Positions 1 to 7,451 of a stretch of DNA of 64,000 bases are shown here, in pieces. The position numbers and the translations under genes are program-made. Source of the stretch: Variovorax sp. Root473 (GTDB taxonomy: Bacteria > Pseudomonadota > Gammaproteobacteria > Burkholderiales > Burkholderiaceae_C); assembly GCF_001426505.1 (NCBI RefSeq), contig NZ_LMEV01000013.1, positions 1 to 64,000 on the forward strand. Direction: 5' to 3'. Within the stretch, counting starts at the first letter, position 1, and the number at the start of each line of letters is the position of its first letter. The notes beneath the pieces were generated by a model. The model made no database searches. It was not told the DNA's origin and saw only the letters and a program-made list of their open reading frames with translations.

Positions 1-116
1 CACAACCAACACCCCTGAGAGCACCAGTCGCTTCGAACACCAGAGGTATTCAGTAGCGAAGCCTGCCAGTGTATGTCATTTTGGGTGCCGAAGCCAACAC
101 GAGATGAAAAGAATCT

Positions 117-152
117 CGCAGTGAGACCGCTCCACCGCTTGATCTCACTGCG
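117..152. repeat. Perfect 10-bp inverted repeat in a non-coding stretch
   Basis: The arms CGCAGTGAGA and TCTCACTGCG pair perfectly across a 16-base spacer. The first 300 bases contain no gene I recognise; besides this hairpin there is a short AT-rich run (TTATATATATA near 187-197) next to G-runs that could belong to a promoter. There is no T-run after the hairpin, so it is not a classical terminator. It may be a regulatory or structured-RNA element belonging to a gene off the left edge. Confidence 0.4.
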
Positions 153-301
153 CTCCGCAGGAGCGGCTCCGGCTCCATCTGCCCCTTATATATATAGAGA
201 GGGGGACGCTCCCCTAGCCAGGGCGCCATCGAGCAACTCCCGCAACGCCGCCATGACAGCAGAGACGTTCGCCAATCTGCATCGGCTCAGCCCCCAATAA
301 A

Positions 302-335
302 AAAGGCCCGTCGGACATACGTCCGACGGGCCTTT
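302..335. terminator. Bidirectional intrinsic terminator
   Basis: A perfect 15-bp stem (AAAGGCCCGTCGGAC with its complement) closes on the loop ATAC, with A and T runs at the two ends, so it can work on either strand. It lies about 50 bases past the stop codon of the minus-strand membrane-protein gene and most likely ends that transcript. Confidence 0.88.
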
Positions 336-383
336 GAACCAACTCAACTACAGCCGACCGCTCAGCGGCCGGCCCAGCCTGGC

Positions 384-926
384 TTAGTAATAGCGCGAGC
401 TGTTCATGCGGCGCATCGCTTCGTACAGCGTCGGCATGTGCACTTCTTGCGAACGACGGCTCATGCGGGCCAGGGCGTCGACCTTGGCGACGGCAGCGAC
501 CGGCGCGACGCCGTCCGATTGCTGGCGCCAAACGGCGGCTTGCAGCTCTTGCATGATGCGCGGATCGCTTTGGGCGGTTGCCAGGAAGCGAGCGTCTGCG
601 CGCGCTTCCGCGCGACGCCCGGCCGCTTCGCGCCACAGGGTGGCGAGGCCGCTCCTGCGCACCGAACCCACGAAAAGCGCGAACAAGGCGATGGCGGCGA
701 CACAGAACACGGTCCATGCCGCGAGCAAAGCGCCTTCGTCCCAGTTGGAGACGATCTTGTCGGCGACCACCAGCACGGCGGCCGCGAGGGCCAGCACGAA
801 CAGTGCGATGAGCGGACGGGCGCCGTTGGCACCGGCGCGAGCGGCCTGGATTTGGCCAAAGAGAACTTCGGCACGGCGCACGCCGGGATGTTCGGTGGGT
901 TGGTCAACGTGGACAAAGCTGGTCAT
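384..926 (-). CDS. Hypothetical membrane protein, two transmembrane segments
   Basis: This 180-residue protein has a polar N-terminus of about 36 residues, two hydrophobic segments (about 38-56 and 67-86) separated by a short acidic loop, and a basic, helical C-terminal half ending in RMNSSRYY. I recognise no enzymatic motif or named family. The gene is monocistronic: it is followed by a strong terminator and is divergent from a LysR regulator. A 12-bp motif, TAGGGATTACCC or its complement, lies 64 bases upstream and recurs upstream of a small ORF on the other side of the LysR gene. Function is unknown; membrane location is a firm inference from the hydrophobic segments. Confidence 0.7.
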   Translation of the reverse strand: MTSFVHVDQPTEHPGVRRAEVLFGQIQAARAGANGARPLIALFVLALAAAVLVVADKIVSNWDEGALLAAWTVFCVAAIALFALFVGSVRRSGLATLWREAAGRRAEARADARFLATAQSDPRIMQELQAAVWRQQSDGVAPVAAVAKVDALARMSRRSQEVHMPTLYEAMRRMNSSRYY

Positions 927-989
927 GATGCATCCCTCCTGGGGATAAGTGGTAATCAGTGGTGGCGAACAAGGCCGATGCCCTGATAT

Positions 990-1001
990 TAGGGATTACC
1001 C
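990..1001. promoter_or_regulatory. TAGGGATTACCC motif, copy 1
   Basis: The motif TAGGGATTACCC sits in the divergent gap between the minus-strand membrane-protein gene and the LysR gene. Its complement occurs once more, at 2300-2311. The core GGG-N4-CCC has dyad symmetry, as expected of a regulator binding site. The regulator is not known; the LysR protein between the two copies is an obvious candidate. Confidence 0.45.
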
Positions 1002-1049
1002 CAGTGTTCCGCCACTTTATCTTTCTGATGTTTATCATTCATATCGCTG

Positions 1050-2021
1050 ATGGACGTCAATTTCCGCACATTCGACCTCAACCTGCTGCGCGTCTTCGAC
1101 GAGGTGATGGCAGAGCGCAACCTCACGCGCGCCGCACGCAACCTCGCGATCACCCAGCCGGCCGTGAGCAACTCGCTGCGCCGCCTGCGTGAGTTGCTGG
1201 GCGACGAACTGGTCCGGCGATCCGGCGCGGGCGTGGAACCCACGCCTCGCGCGCAAGCCCTCTGGCCCACGGTGCGCGATGCCTTGCGCCAACTGCAGCA
1301 CACGCTGGCGCCCGGGGAATTCGACGCCGGCACCGCCGACACGACCTTCCTGCTGGCCATGGCCGATGCCACCGCCGCGGAACTCATGCCTGGCCTGGTG
1401 CAAATCGCGGAAGAAGAAGCCCCCGCCATCTCGCTGCGCGTGCTGCCGCTGACCACGCGCGATCCGCGCCGCATGCTGGAGCATGAAGAGGTCGACATGG
1501 CGGTCGGCTACTTTCCGGCGGTGATCGCGAGCCTCGCAGCGCGCGGGCAATCGGGGGTGGGGGTGCCGTTCGAGACCCAGCGGCTTTACCTGGGCCAATA
1601 TGTATGTGTGATGCGGCGCGGCCATCCGCTGGCGGGGGCGCCGTTGACGCTCGACAGCTACTGCGCGGCGCGGCACCTGCTGGTGAGTTTTTCGGGCCGG
1701 CCGTACGGCTTCATCGACCAGACGCTGGGCGCCATGGGGCGCGAGCGACGGATCGCGGTGACGGTGAACCAGTTCTTCACTGCCGGGCGCGTGGTGGCCA
1801 ATTCGGACCTGCTGACGGTGTTGCCGCGCCACTTCGTGAGCGTGACCGGCATCGAGGAACAACTGGTGGTGCATGACCTGCCGTTCGACCAGCCGCCGGT
1901 GCACGTGGACGCGATCTGGCATCGGCGCGCCCAGCACGGGCATTCCCACGAGTGGCTGCGCACGGCCCTGTTGCGCTCGGCAGCCGCCGCGTTCGCGGGC
2001 TCGGTCCACGGACAGGCGTGA
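1050..2021 (+). CDS. LysR-family transcriptional regulator
   Basis: This 323-residue protein has the N-terminal LysR winged helix-turn-helix (about residues 6-65, with the run LTRAARNLAITQPAVSNSLRRL), followed by a type 2 periplasmic-binding effector domain. The opening FRTFDLNLLRVFDEVMAERNLTRAA resembles the NodD/NahR/PcpR branch, whose members usually sense aromatic compounds; the ligand here is unknown. It is divergent from a small membrane-protein gene and flanked on both sides by the same 12-bp motif, so it may control both neighbouring minus-strand genes. The ATG start fits the family N-terminus, although no strong Shine-Dalgarno sequence precedes it. Confidence 0.88.
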   Translation: MDVNFRTFDLNLLRVFDEVMAERNLTRAARNLAITQPAVSNSLRRLRELLGDELVRRSGAGVEPTPRAQALWPTVRDALRQLQHTLAPGEFDAGTADTTFLLAMADATAAELMPGLVQIAEEEAPAISLRVLPLTTRDPRRMLEHEEVDMAVGYFPAVIASLAARGQSGVGVPFETQRLYLGQYVCVMRRGHPLAGAPLTLDSYCAARHLLVSFSGRPYGFIDQTLGAMGRERRIAVTVNQFFTAGRVVANSDLLTVLPRHFVSVTGIEEQLVVHDLPFDQPPVHVDAIWHRRAQHGHSHEWLRTALLRSAAAAFAGSVHGQA

Positions 2022-2070
2022 TCTGCCCTGAACCACGCTGCGCCACCAGAGGCGGTGCGGGGTCTGTCAG

Positions 2071-2244
2071 TTACCTGACGACGCTGAGCCAGGCGGAAGC
2101 GGCCGCACGCAGCTCTTGCGCGTGGTGCGCGCCGCGGCCGGCACGGCTGTCGGCGCTTTCCATCAGCGCAGCGGCGTGGCTGGCGGGGGTCTGGCTCGGC
2201 GACGAACGGAAGAAACGGGCCACTTGGGCAAGAAGACTGAACAT
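2071..2244 (-). CDS. Small ORF, 57 residues, unknown function
   Basis: A 57-codon reading frame starts MFSLLAQVARFF and ends AWLSVVR. The N-terminus is hydrophobic and the rest is Ala-rich and polar. The roughly 350-base gap between the LysR gene and the phosphoesterase holds nothing else. The main support is context: a TAGGGATTACCC motif lies 56 bases upstream of its ATG, at almost the same distance as the copy upstream of the membrane-protein gene at the left end. It could be a small regulated protein or a chance frame; no family is recognised. Confidence 0.45.
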   Translation of the reverse strand: MFSLLAQVARFFRSSPSQTPASHAAALMESADSRAGRGAHHAQELRAAASAWLSVVR

Positions 2245-2299
2245 GACGGTGCGCGGCCTGTGGCTGCGACGGGGTTGATTGACGATGGATGTAGATTAA

Positions 2300-2311
2300 G
2301 GGTAATCCCTA
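2300..2311. promoter_or_regulatory. TAGGGATTACCC motif, copy 2 (read on minus strand)
   Basis: The plus strand reads GGGTAATCCCTA, the exact complement of the motif at 990-1001. It lies 56 bases upstream of the 57-codon minus-strand ORF and about 60 bases upstream of the plus-strand metallophosphoesterase, so it could regulate either. Confidence 0.45.
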
Positions 2312-2373
2312 GTAAAGCAAGCCCCAAGTTATGCGTCTCATGCATGGTGCGATTCACCTAGACTGATCCGACG

Positions 2374-3180
2374 ATGAAGTTGCAACTGCTCTCCGACCTG
2401 CACCTGGAATCCCACCCGCGCTTCCACGCCGACCCCATCCCGGGCGCCGACCTGCTGGTGCTCGGGGGCGATATCGGCTCGTATCAAGATGGCTCCCGCC
2501 TCACCGATACCGACTTCGGCCTCGGCCGCTTCTCGCCACGCAACGGCTGGCCGACGCCGGTGATCTATGTGCCGGGCAACCACGAGTACGACAACCTCGA
2601 TTTCGACGCGACGCATGCGCGCCTGCGTGCGCTGTGCGACGAGCTCGGCATCCTCTGGCTGGAGCGCGAGACGCGGGTCATCGAGGGCATCCGCTTCATC
2701 GGCACCACGCTGTGGGCCGATTTCGACGCGCTGGTCGAGCCCCGCGACGGCCTCGCCGAGGCGCTCAAGAAGCGCGGCAAGGCGATGCGCGCAGCCGATT
2801 TCTACCTCGAGAAGATGGCCGGCACGCGCAACGGCAAGCCCTTCATGTCAACCGAAATGAGAGAGCAAGCGCTCACCTGCCAGGCCTGGTTGCGCGACGC
2901 GCTGGCCCAGCCTTACGACGGCACGACGGTAGCCATCACCCATTTCGCGCCCAGCCTCGCGAGCGCCGATCCCCGCTACGGGCTCACGCCCGGCACCGCG
3001 GGCTTCTGCAATTCGCTCGACGAGCTGCTGCCGCACGCGCAGCTGTGGCTGCACGGCCACCTGCATTGCCCGTTCGACTATGTGAAGGACGGTTGCCGCG
3101 TGGTCGCCAATCCGCTGGGCTACCGCAGCAACGGCGAGCAAGAGGGCTACCAGCCCCAGCTGCTGATCGAGATCCGCTGA
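2374..3180 (+). CDS. Calcineurin-like metallophosphoesterase
   Basis: This 268-residue cytosolic protein has the metallophosphoesterase signature blocks in order: SDLHLE (residues 7-12), LGGDIGS (about 31-37), PGNHEYD (about 67-73), a late ITHFAPS and the terminal LHGHLH. These supply the Asp, His and Asn ligands for a two-metal centre that hydrolyses phosphoesters. The family includes nucleases, cyclic-nucleotide phosphodiesterases and phosphoprotein phosphatases, and the substrate cannot be read from sequence. It stands alone, convergent with the GntR gene downstream. The absence of a signal peptide fits a cytoplasmic enzyme. Confidence 0.85.
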   Translation: MKLQLLSDLHLESHPRFHADPIPGADLLVLGGDIGSYQDGSRLTDTDFGLGRFSPRNGWPTPVIYVPGNHEYDNLDFDATHARLRALCDELGILWLERETRVIEGIRFIGTTLWADFDALVEPRDGLAEALKKRGKAMRAADFYLEKMAGTRNGKPFMSTEMREQALTCQAWLRDALAQPYDGTTVAITHFAPSLASADPRYGLTPGTAGFCNSLDELLPHAQLWLHGHLHCPFDYVKDGCRVVANPLGYRSNGEQEGYQPQLLIEIR

Positions 3181-3196
3181 CCGGCCGCTTCGCCGC

Positions 3197-3931
3197 TCAG
3201 GCGGCGCGTCCCTTGGCCACCAGACGGATGCCCGGCATAAGTTCGGCCGCGAGCTCGGGCCGCTCCAGCGCGTAGTCGAGGTTCATTCGCGCGATTTCGA
3301 CGTGTTCTTCGCCGAGCGCCTGCGCCCGCGAGCCCTGGCCGCGCTCGATCGCCTGCACCATCGCGTGGTGCGTGCGGTGCGCCTGCCGCATCCACTGCTG
3401 GCCCTCTTCCATCGACGACTGCATGGGGAGCATCGCGCTCGGCGCAGCAAAGGGCTGGCCGCCGAGCATGTCCATCACGCGCTTGAGCGCAAGGTTGCCG
3501 CAGCCTTCGAGGATCAGCTTGTGGAAGCGGTCGTTCATCTCGACGTACGCGGCGTAGTCATCGAGCTCCATGCTGGGCTTGTTGACCGCGCGATCGCCCT
3601 CTTCCAGGCAGTCCTTCAACTCGCGCAGCAACTGGCGCGACACGCCGTCTTCCGCCAGCAGACGGGCGGCAAAGCCTTCGATCACGCCGCGCACGCGGAT
3701 CGCATCGGCCACTTCCTGCGACGTGAAGCGGCGCATCTGGTAGCCGCCGCTGGGCGATTGCTCGATCAGGCCTTCGTGTTCGAGGCTGGCCAGCGCCAGG
3801 CGCACCGGCGTGCGCGAGGCGCCGAGCTTCTCTGCAAGCGGGATCTCGGCCAGCCGCTCTCCGGGCACGAATTCGCCCTTGAGGATCAGGTCGCGCAGTT
3901 GCACGAGCACGCGGGATTGTTGGGAGTCCAT
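3197..3931 (-). CDS. GntR-family regulator, FCD (FadR/VanR) type
   Basis: The 244-residue protein begins MDSQQSRVLVQLRDLI. It has a GntR winged helix in its first 70 residues (LAEKLGASRTPVRLALASLEHEGLIE) and an all-helical FCD ligand domain with the metal-binding pattern ending HRTHHAMVQAIERG. The longer open frame (27 more codons) was rejected because its extra residues do not fit the family. FCD regulators usually repress catabolic operons and are released by a carboxylate effector. It is divergent from the Rieske oxygenase operon, and inverted TGCATGCA sites lie in the shared gap, so control of that operon and of itself is likely. Confidence 0.88.
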   Translation of the reverse strand: MDSQQSRVLVQLRDLILKGEFVPGERLAEIPLAEKLGASRTPVRLALASLEHEGLIEQSPSGGYQMRRFTSQEVADAIRVRGVIEGFAARLLAEDGVSRQLLRELKDCLEEGDRAVNKPSMELDDYAAYVEMNDRFHKLILEGCGNLALKRVMDMLGGQPFAAPSAMLPMQSSMEEGQQWMRQAHRTHHAMVQAIERGQGSRAQALGEEHVEIARMNLDYALERPELAAELMPGIRLVAKGRAA

Positions 3932-4025
3932 CGGGAGGCGCCAGGGCAACAGGAGAGGGATGAATGGGCGGATTCTAGGAGACCCGCCCGCCACTGCACG
4001 CAGCATAGCCAAACGGGCGCGGTTG

Positions 4026-4034
4026 TTGCATGCA
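4026..4034. promoter_or_regulatory. TTGCATGCA site, candidate GntR operator
   Basis: TTGCATGCA lies 95 bases upstream of the GntR start. Its exact complement, TGCATGCAA, occurs at 4174-4182, near the start of the divergent Rieske operon. The core TGCATGCA is self-complementary, as expected for a dimeric repressor site. Confidence 0.4.
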
Positions 4035-4133
4035 GCGCAAACAGATATGTGTCAAAAACCCACAAATACCTCAGCGTTAACCCTAAATGTGACGCCTCCA
4101 TGCCCCAGATAAGGGCGAACAAGGCGATGAAAG

Positions 4134-4149
4134 TTTGACCTTTGTCAAA
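4134..4149. promoter_or_regulatory. TTTGAC-N4-GTCAAA inverted repeat
   Basis: A perfect 6-bp inverted repeat lies in the GntR/Rieske divergent gap, about 80 bases upstream of the oxygenase. It also contains a TTGACC hexamer on the plus strand and TTGACA on the minus strand, either of which could be a -35 element. I see no convincing -10 at proper spacing, so whether it is promoter or operator is uncertain. Confidence 0.35.
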
Positions 4150-4160
4150 AATCACCAAGA

Positions 4161-4184
4161 CAATGCATACAACTGCATGCAATG
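4161..4184. promoter_or_regulatory. Candidate GntR operator before the Rieske operon
   Basis: The stretch contains GCATAC-AACT-GCATGC, an imperfect dyad, and includes TGCATGCAA, the complement of the site at 4026-4034. It ends 43 bases upstream of the Rieske oxygenase ATG, a position where a bound repressor would block RNA polymerase. Confidence 0.45.
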
Positions 4185-4227
4185 CCTGCAGACCTTCTGA
4201 CAAAGACCTCTCGATGGAGCCCGCACG

Positions 4228-5565
4228 ATGATCAGCGCCGAGCAAAACGATTTCATCACCCGCGTCGGTCCCGGCGCCCCCGCCGGCAAGCTGCTGCGCC
4301 GCTACTGGCAGCCCGTGGCCCTGGCCGACGAACTGGCGGGCCCGCGCCCGGTCAAGCCCGTGAAACTCATGGGCCAGGACTTCGTGCTGTTCCGCGACGA
4401 GAGCGGCCAGTTCGGCATGCTCGACCGCGACTGCCCGCACCGCGGCGCCGACCTCGCCTTCGGCCGGCTGGAAAACGGCGGCATCCGCTGCGCCTTCCAC
4501 GGCTGGCTGTTCGACGCCAAGGGCAACTGCCTGGAGACGCCGGCCGAGCCCGCCACCAGCAAGCTGTGCAGCCGCATCAAGCAGTCGGCCTACCCGGTGG
4601 TGGAAAAGGCCGGCGTGGTCTTCGCGTACATCGGCGAGGGCGAGCCCCCGGCCTTCCCCGACTTCGACTGCTTCGTCGCGCCCGACACCCACACCTTCGC
4701 GTTCAAGGGCTTGTTCGAATGCAACTGGCTGCAGGCGCTCGAAGTGGGCATCGATCCCGCGCACGCCTCGTACCTGCACCGCTTCTTCGAGGACGAAGAC
4801 ACCTCCGAGAGCTACGGCAAGCAGTTCCGTGGCGCCTCGGCCGACTCCGACATGCCCATCACCAAGGTGCTGCGTGAGTACGACCGCCCCGACATCAGCG
4901 TGGAGCCGACCGACTACGGCTTGCGCCTGAAGGCGCTGCGCAAGCTCTCCGAAGACACGACCCACGTGCGCGTGACCAACGTGGTGTTCCCGCAGGCCTT
5001 CGTGATCCCGATGAGCGCGGAGATGACCATCTCGCAGTGGCATGTGCCGGTCGACGATACGCACTGCTACTGGTATGCCATCTTCACCAGCTTCACCGGC
5101 CCGGTCGACAAGCAGCAGATGCGCGACCAGCGCCTGAAGCTCTACGAACTGCCCGACTACACCTCGCGCAAGAACAAGCGCAACAACTACGGCTACAGCG
5201 TCGACGAACAACTGACCGAAACCTACACCGGCATGGGCGACGACATCAACGTGCACGACCAGTGGGCGGTGGAGTCGCAAGGCGCCATCCAGGACCGCAC
5301 GCGCGAGCACCTGGGCAGCACCGACAAGGGCATCATTGCCTACCGCCGCGTGCTGGTAAAGGCCATCGAGGCCACGCTCGCCGGCGAGACCGCGCCGATG
5401 CTCATCGACGCCGCCCAGGCCAGCGCCATGACCGGCCCACCGTCGATCGACGGCATCGGCAAGGTGGTCGATGAAGCCGCCACCGAGGCCTACTGGCAGG
5501 ACGCCGATCGTGCGCGCCGCCTGAAGTCCGACTGGGCCTCCGCACGCCTGGCCGCTGCTGCCTGA
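4228..5565 (+). CDS. Rieske non-heme iron oxygenase, catalytic subunit
   Basis: This 445-residue protein has an N-terminal Rieske [2Fe-2S] domain with Cys69, His71, Cys88 and His91 (C-x-H-x16-C-x2-H). A catalytic domain follows, with the mononuclear iron motif Asp176-x2-His179-x4-His184. Length and layout fit the phthalate/vanillate-type single-component (alpha-only) oxygenases that demethylate or hydroxylate aromatic or amine substrates. No small subunit and no reductase are encoded beside it. The [2Fe-2S] ferredoxin two genes downstream is the probable electron donor, fed by a reductase elsewhere. It is the first gene of an operon with a glutamine-synthetase-like ligase, the ferredoxin and an ABC importer. 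The substrate is unknown. Confidence 0.9.
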   Translation: MISAEQNDFITRVGPGAPAGKLLRRYWQPVALADELAGPRPVKPVKLMGQDFVLFRDESGQFGMLDRDCPHRGADLAFGRLENGGIRCAFHGWLFDAKGNCLETPAEPATSKLCSRIKQSAYPVVEKAGVVFAYIGEGEPPAFPDFDCFVAPDTHTFAFKGLFECNWLQALEVGIDPAHASYLHRFFEDEDTSESYGKQFRGASADSDMPITKVLREYDRPDISVEPTDYGLRLKALRKLSEDTTHVRVTNVVFPQAFVIPMSAEMTISQWHVPVDDTHCYWYAIFTSFTGPVDKQQMRDQRLKLYELPDYTSRKNKRNNYGYSVDEQLTETYTGMGDDINVHDQWAVESQGAIQDRTREHLGSTDKGIIAYRRVLVKAIEATLAGETAPMLIDAAQASAMTGPPSIDGIGKVVDEAATEAYWQDADRARRLKSDWASARLAAAA

Positions 5566-5574
5566 GCACGCGCC

Positions 5575-7020
5575 ATGAACAGCCACACCTTCGTCGACCG
5601 CTTCGGTCTCTGGTCGGCCGACCAGCACGCGCAGGCGCGCGAACTCGTGCGCCGCATCGACAGCGCCGAGGTGGACACCGTCCGCTTCGCCTGGCCCGAC
5701 CAGCACGGCCTGCTGCGCGGCAAGACCCTGGTCGCGAGCGAGGCGCGCTCGGCCCTGTGGGAGGGCGTGAACCTCACCTCCACCCTGCTGGCCAAGGACA
5801 CCTCGCACAAGACCGTGTTCCCCGTGTTCACGCAGGGCGGCGGCTTCGCCATCGAGGGCCTGCAGGGCGGCGCCGACTTCACCATCGTGGCCGACCCGGC
5901 CACCTTCAAGATCCTGCCGTGGTCGCCTCGCACCGGCTGGATCCTGTGCGACGCCTACATGGCCGACGGCCGGCCCTGCCCCTTCGCGACGCGGCAGATC
6001 CTGCAGCGCGCGGTGGCGCAGCTCGACGAACTCGGGCTGGACTTCATCGCCGGCCTCGAGGTCGAGTTCCACGTCTTCAAGCTCGAAGACGCGCGCATGG
6101 GCCTGGCCGACTCGGGCCAGCCCGGCGAGCCGCCGCGCGTGTCGCTGCTCTCGCACGGCCACCAGTATCTCACCGAGCTGCGCTACGACCGCGTCGACGG
6201 CCTGATGGAGCTGCTGCGCTCGCAGCTCATCGCGCTCGGCCTGCCGCTGCGCTCGCTCGAAATCGAGTTCGGTCCGAGCCAGTTCGAGCTCACCTTCGGC
6301 CCCACGGCCGGCCTGACGCCCGCAGACACCATGGTGCTGCTGCGCAGTGCGATCAAGCAGATCTGCCAGCGCGCCGGCCTGCACGCCACCTTCATGTGCC
6401 GCCCGAAGATCCCGAACGTGATGTCCAGCGGCTGGCACCTGCACCAGTCGCTGCGCCGCAGGAGCGACGGCGTGAACGCCTTCATGCCCGAGCCCGGCGG
6501 GCGCGACCTCAGCGAGATCGGCATGCACTACCTCGGCGGCCTGAAGGCGCATGCGTGCGGCGCGGCGGCACTGGCCAGCCCGACGATCAACGGCTACCGC
6601 CGCTACCGCCCCTTCTCGCTCGCGCCCGACCGCGCGATCTGGGCACGCGACAACCGCGGCGCGATGCTGCGCGTGCTCGGCGGCCCGGGCCAGAGCGCCT
6701 CGCGCATCGAGAACCGCGTGGGCGAGCCGACGGCCAACCCGTACCTGTACCTCGCGTCGCAACTGTTCTCGGGCCTGGACGGCATCCGCCACCAGACCGA
6801 CGCGGGTCCTTCGGCCGATGCGCCGTACGAAACGCCGGCCGAGCAACTGCCGCGATCGCTCGGCGATGCCCTCGCCTGCCTGCGCAAGGACGAGATGCTC
6901 AACGCGCAGATGGGCAAGTCCTTCATCGACTACCTCTGCCACATCAAGGAAGCGGAAATCGCCCGCTTCAACCTCGAAGTCTCGGAGTGGGAACACCGCG
7001 AGTACTTCGACATGTTCTGA
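5575..7020 (+). CDS. Glutamine synthetase-like ligase (gamma-glutamylamide synthetase type)
   Basis: The 481-residue protein carries glutamine-synthetase hallmarks: Glu162 and Glu164 in LEVEFHVF, the EIEFGPSQFELTF block (229-241), the SGWHLHQS metal/substrate motif (His288 and His290), NGYRRYRP (340-347) and RIENRVGEPTANPYL (377-391). It is clearly divergent from housekeeping GlnA and resembles the ligases that join glutamate to amines, such as PuuA, IpuC and the aniline-pathway TdnQ/AtdA1. It starts nine bases after the oxygenase stop, so the two are translationally linked. By analogy with aniline degradation it may gamma-glutamylate an amine before or after oxygenation. Substrate and order of steps are inference. 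Confidence 0.82.
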   Translation: MNSHTFVDRFGLWSADQHAQARELVRRIDSAEVDTVRFAWPDQHGLLRGKTLVASEARSALWEGVNLTSTLLAKDTSHKTVFPVFTQGGGFAIEGLQGGADFTIVADPATFKILPWSPRTGWILCDAYMADGRPCPFATRQILQRAVAQLDELGLDFIAGLEVEFHVFKLEDARMGLADSGQPGEPPRVSLLSHGHQYLTELRYDRVDGLMELLRSQLIALGLPLRSLEIEFGPSQFELTFGPTAGLTPADTMVLLRSAIKQICQRAGLHATFMCRPKIPNVMSSGWHLHQSLRRRSDGVNAFMPEPGGRDLSEIGMHYLGGLKAHACGAAALASPTINGYRRYRPFSLAPDRAIWARDNRGAMLRVLGGPGQSASRIENRVGEPTANPYLYLASQLFSGLDGIRHQTDAGPSADAPYETPAEQLPRSLGDALACLRKDEMLNAQMGKSFIDYLCHIKEAEIARFNLEVSEWEHREYFDMF

Positions 7021-7030
7021 GCCCTTCTTC

Positions 7031-7354
7031 ATGCCCACGATTCACTACATCCTCAAGGACGGCTCCACGCGCGAGGTCGACGCCAAGATCGGCGCCAGCG
7101 TGATGGAGACCGCCATCCGCGGCAACGTGCGCGGCATCGACGCCGAGTGCGGCGGCTGCTGCTCGTGCGCGACCTGCCATGTCTACGTCGACGACGCGTT
7201 CCTCGAACTGCTGCCGCCGCCCGACGACATGGAAAGCGCGCTGCTCGATGCCGTCGCCTCCGAGCGCCGGCCCGGTTCGCGCCTGAGTTGCCAGCTCAGC
7301 GTGAGCGCCGCCCTCGATGGCCTCACGGTGCGTGTGCCCGATACACAGGTCTGA
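7031..7354 (+). CDS. [2Fe-2S] ferredoxin, adrenodoxin/putidaredoxin type
   Basis: This small 107-residue protein has the vertebrate-type ferredoxin cysteine pattern Cys40-x5-Cys46-x2-Cys49 and Cys87 in RLSCQLS. An extra Cys43/Cys44 pair lies inside the cluster loop. It follows the ligase by ten bases and is in the same operon as the Rieske oxygenase, so it most likely carries electrons to that oxygenase. No ferredoxin reductase gene is present nearby, so a reductase encoded elsewhere must supply it. Ferredoxins of this type are soluble and cytosolic, and no signal peptide is seen. Confidence 0.88.
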   Translation: MPTIHYILKDGSTREVDAKIGASVMETAIRGNVRGIDAECGGCCSCATCHVYVDDAFLELLPPPDDMESALLDAVASERRPGSRLSCQLSVSAALDGLTVRVPDTQV

Positions 7355-7451
7355 CCAGCGCGTCGGGCATCATCGCCCGCTGCCAAACATCCGGTTACAA
7401 GCCAGCGGCGCCCGAGCGGCGCATTCCACTCCCACAGAAAGGCGTTTTTTC

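Noticed and set aside
73..300. 75-codon open frame at the left end
   Set aside because: Composition is low-complexity, it spans a 10-bp inverted repeat, it has no ribosome-binding site, and no family features are visible.
3886..7038. 1050-codon open frame on the minus strand
   Set aside because: It is a shadow of the Rieske and ligase genes on the plus strand; its composition is Arg/Ala/Val/His-rich and matches nothing.
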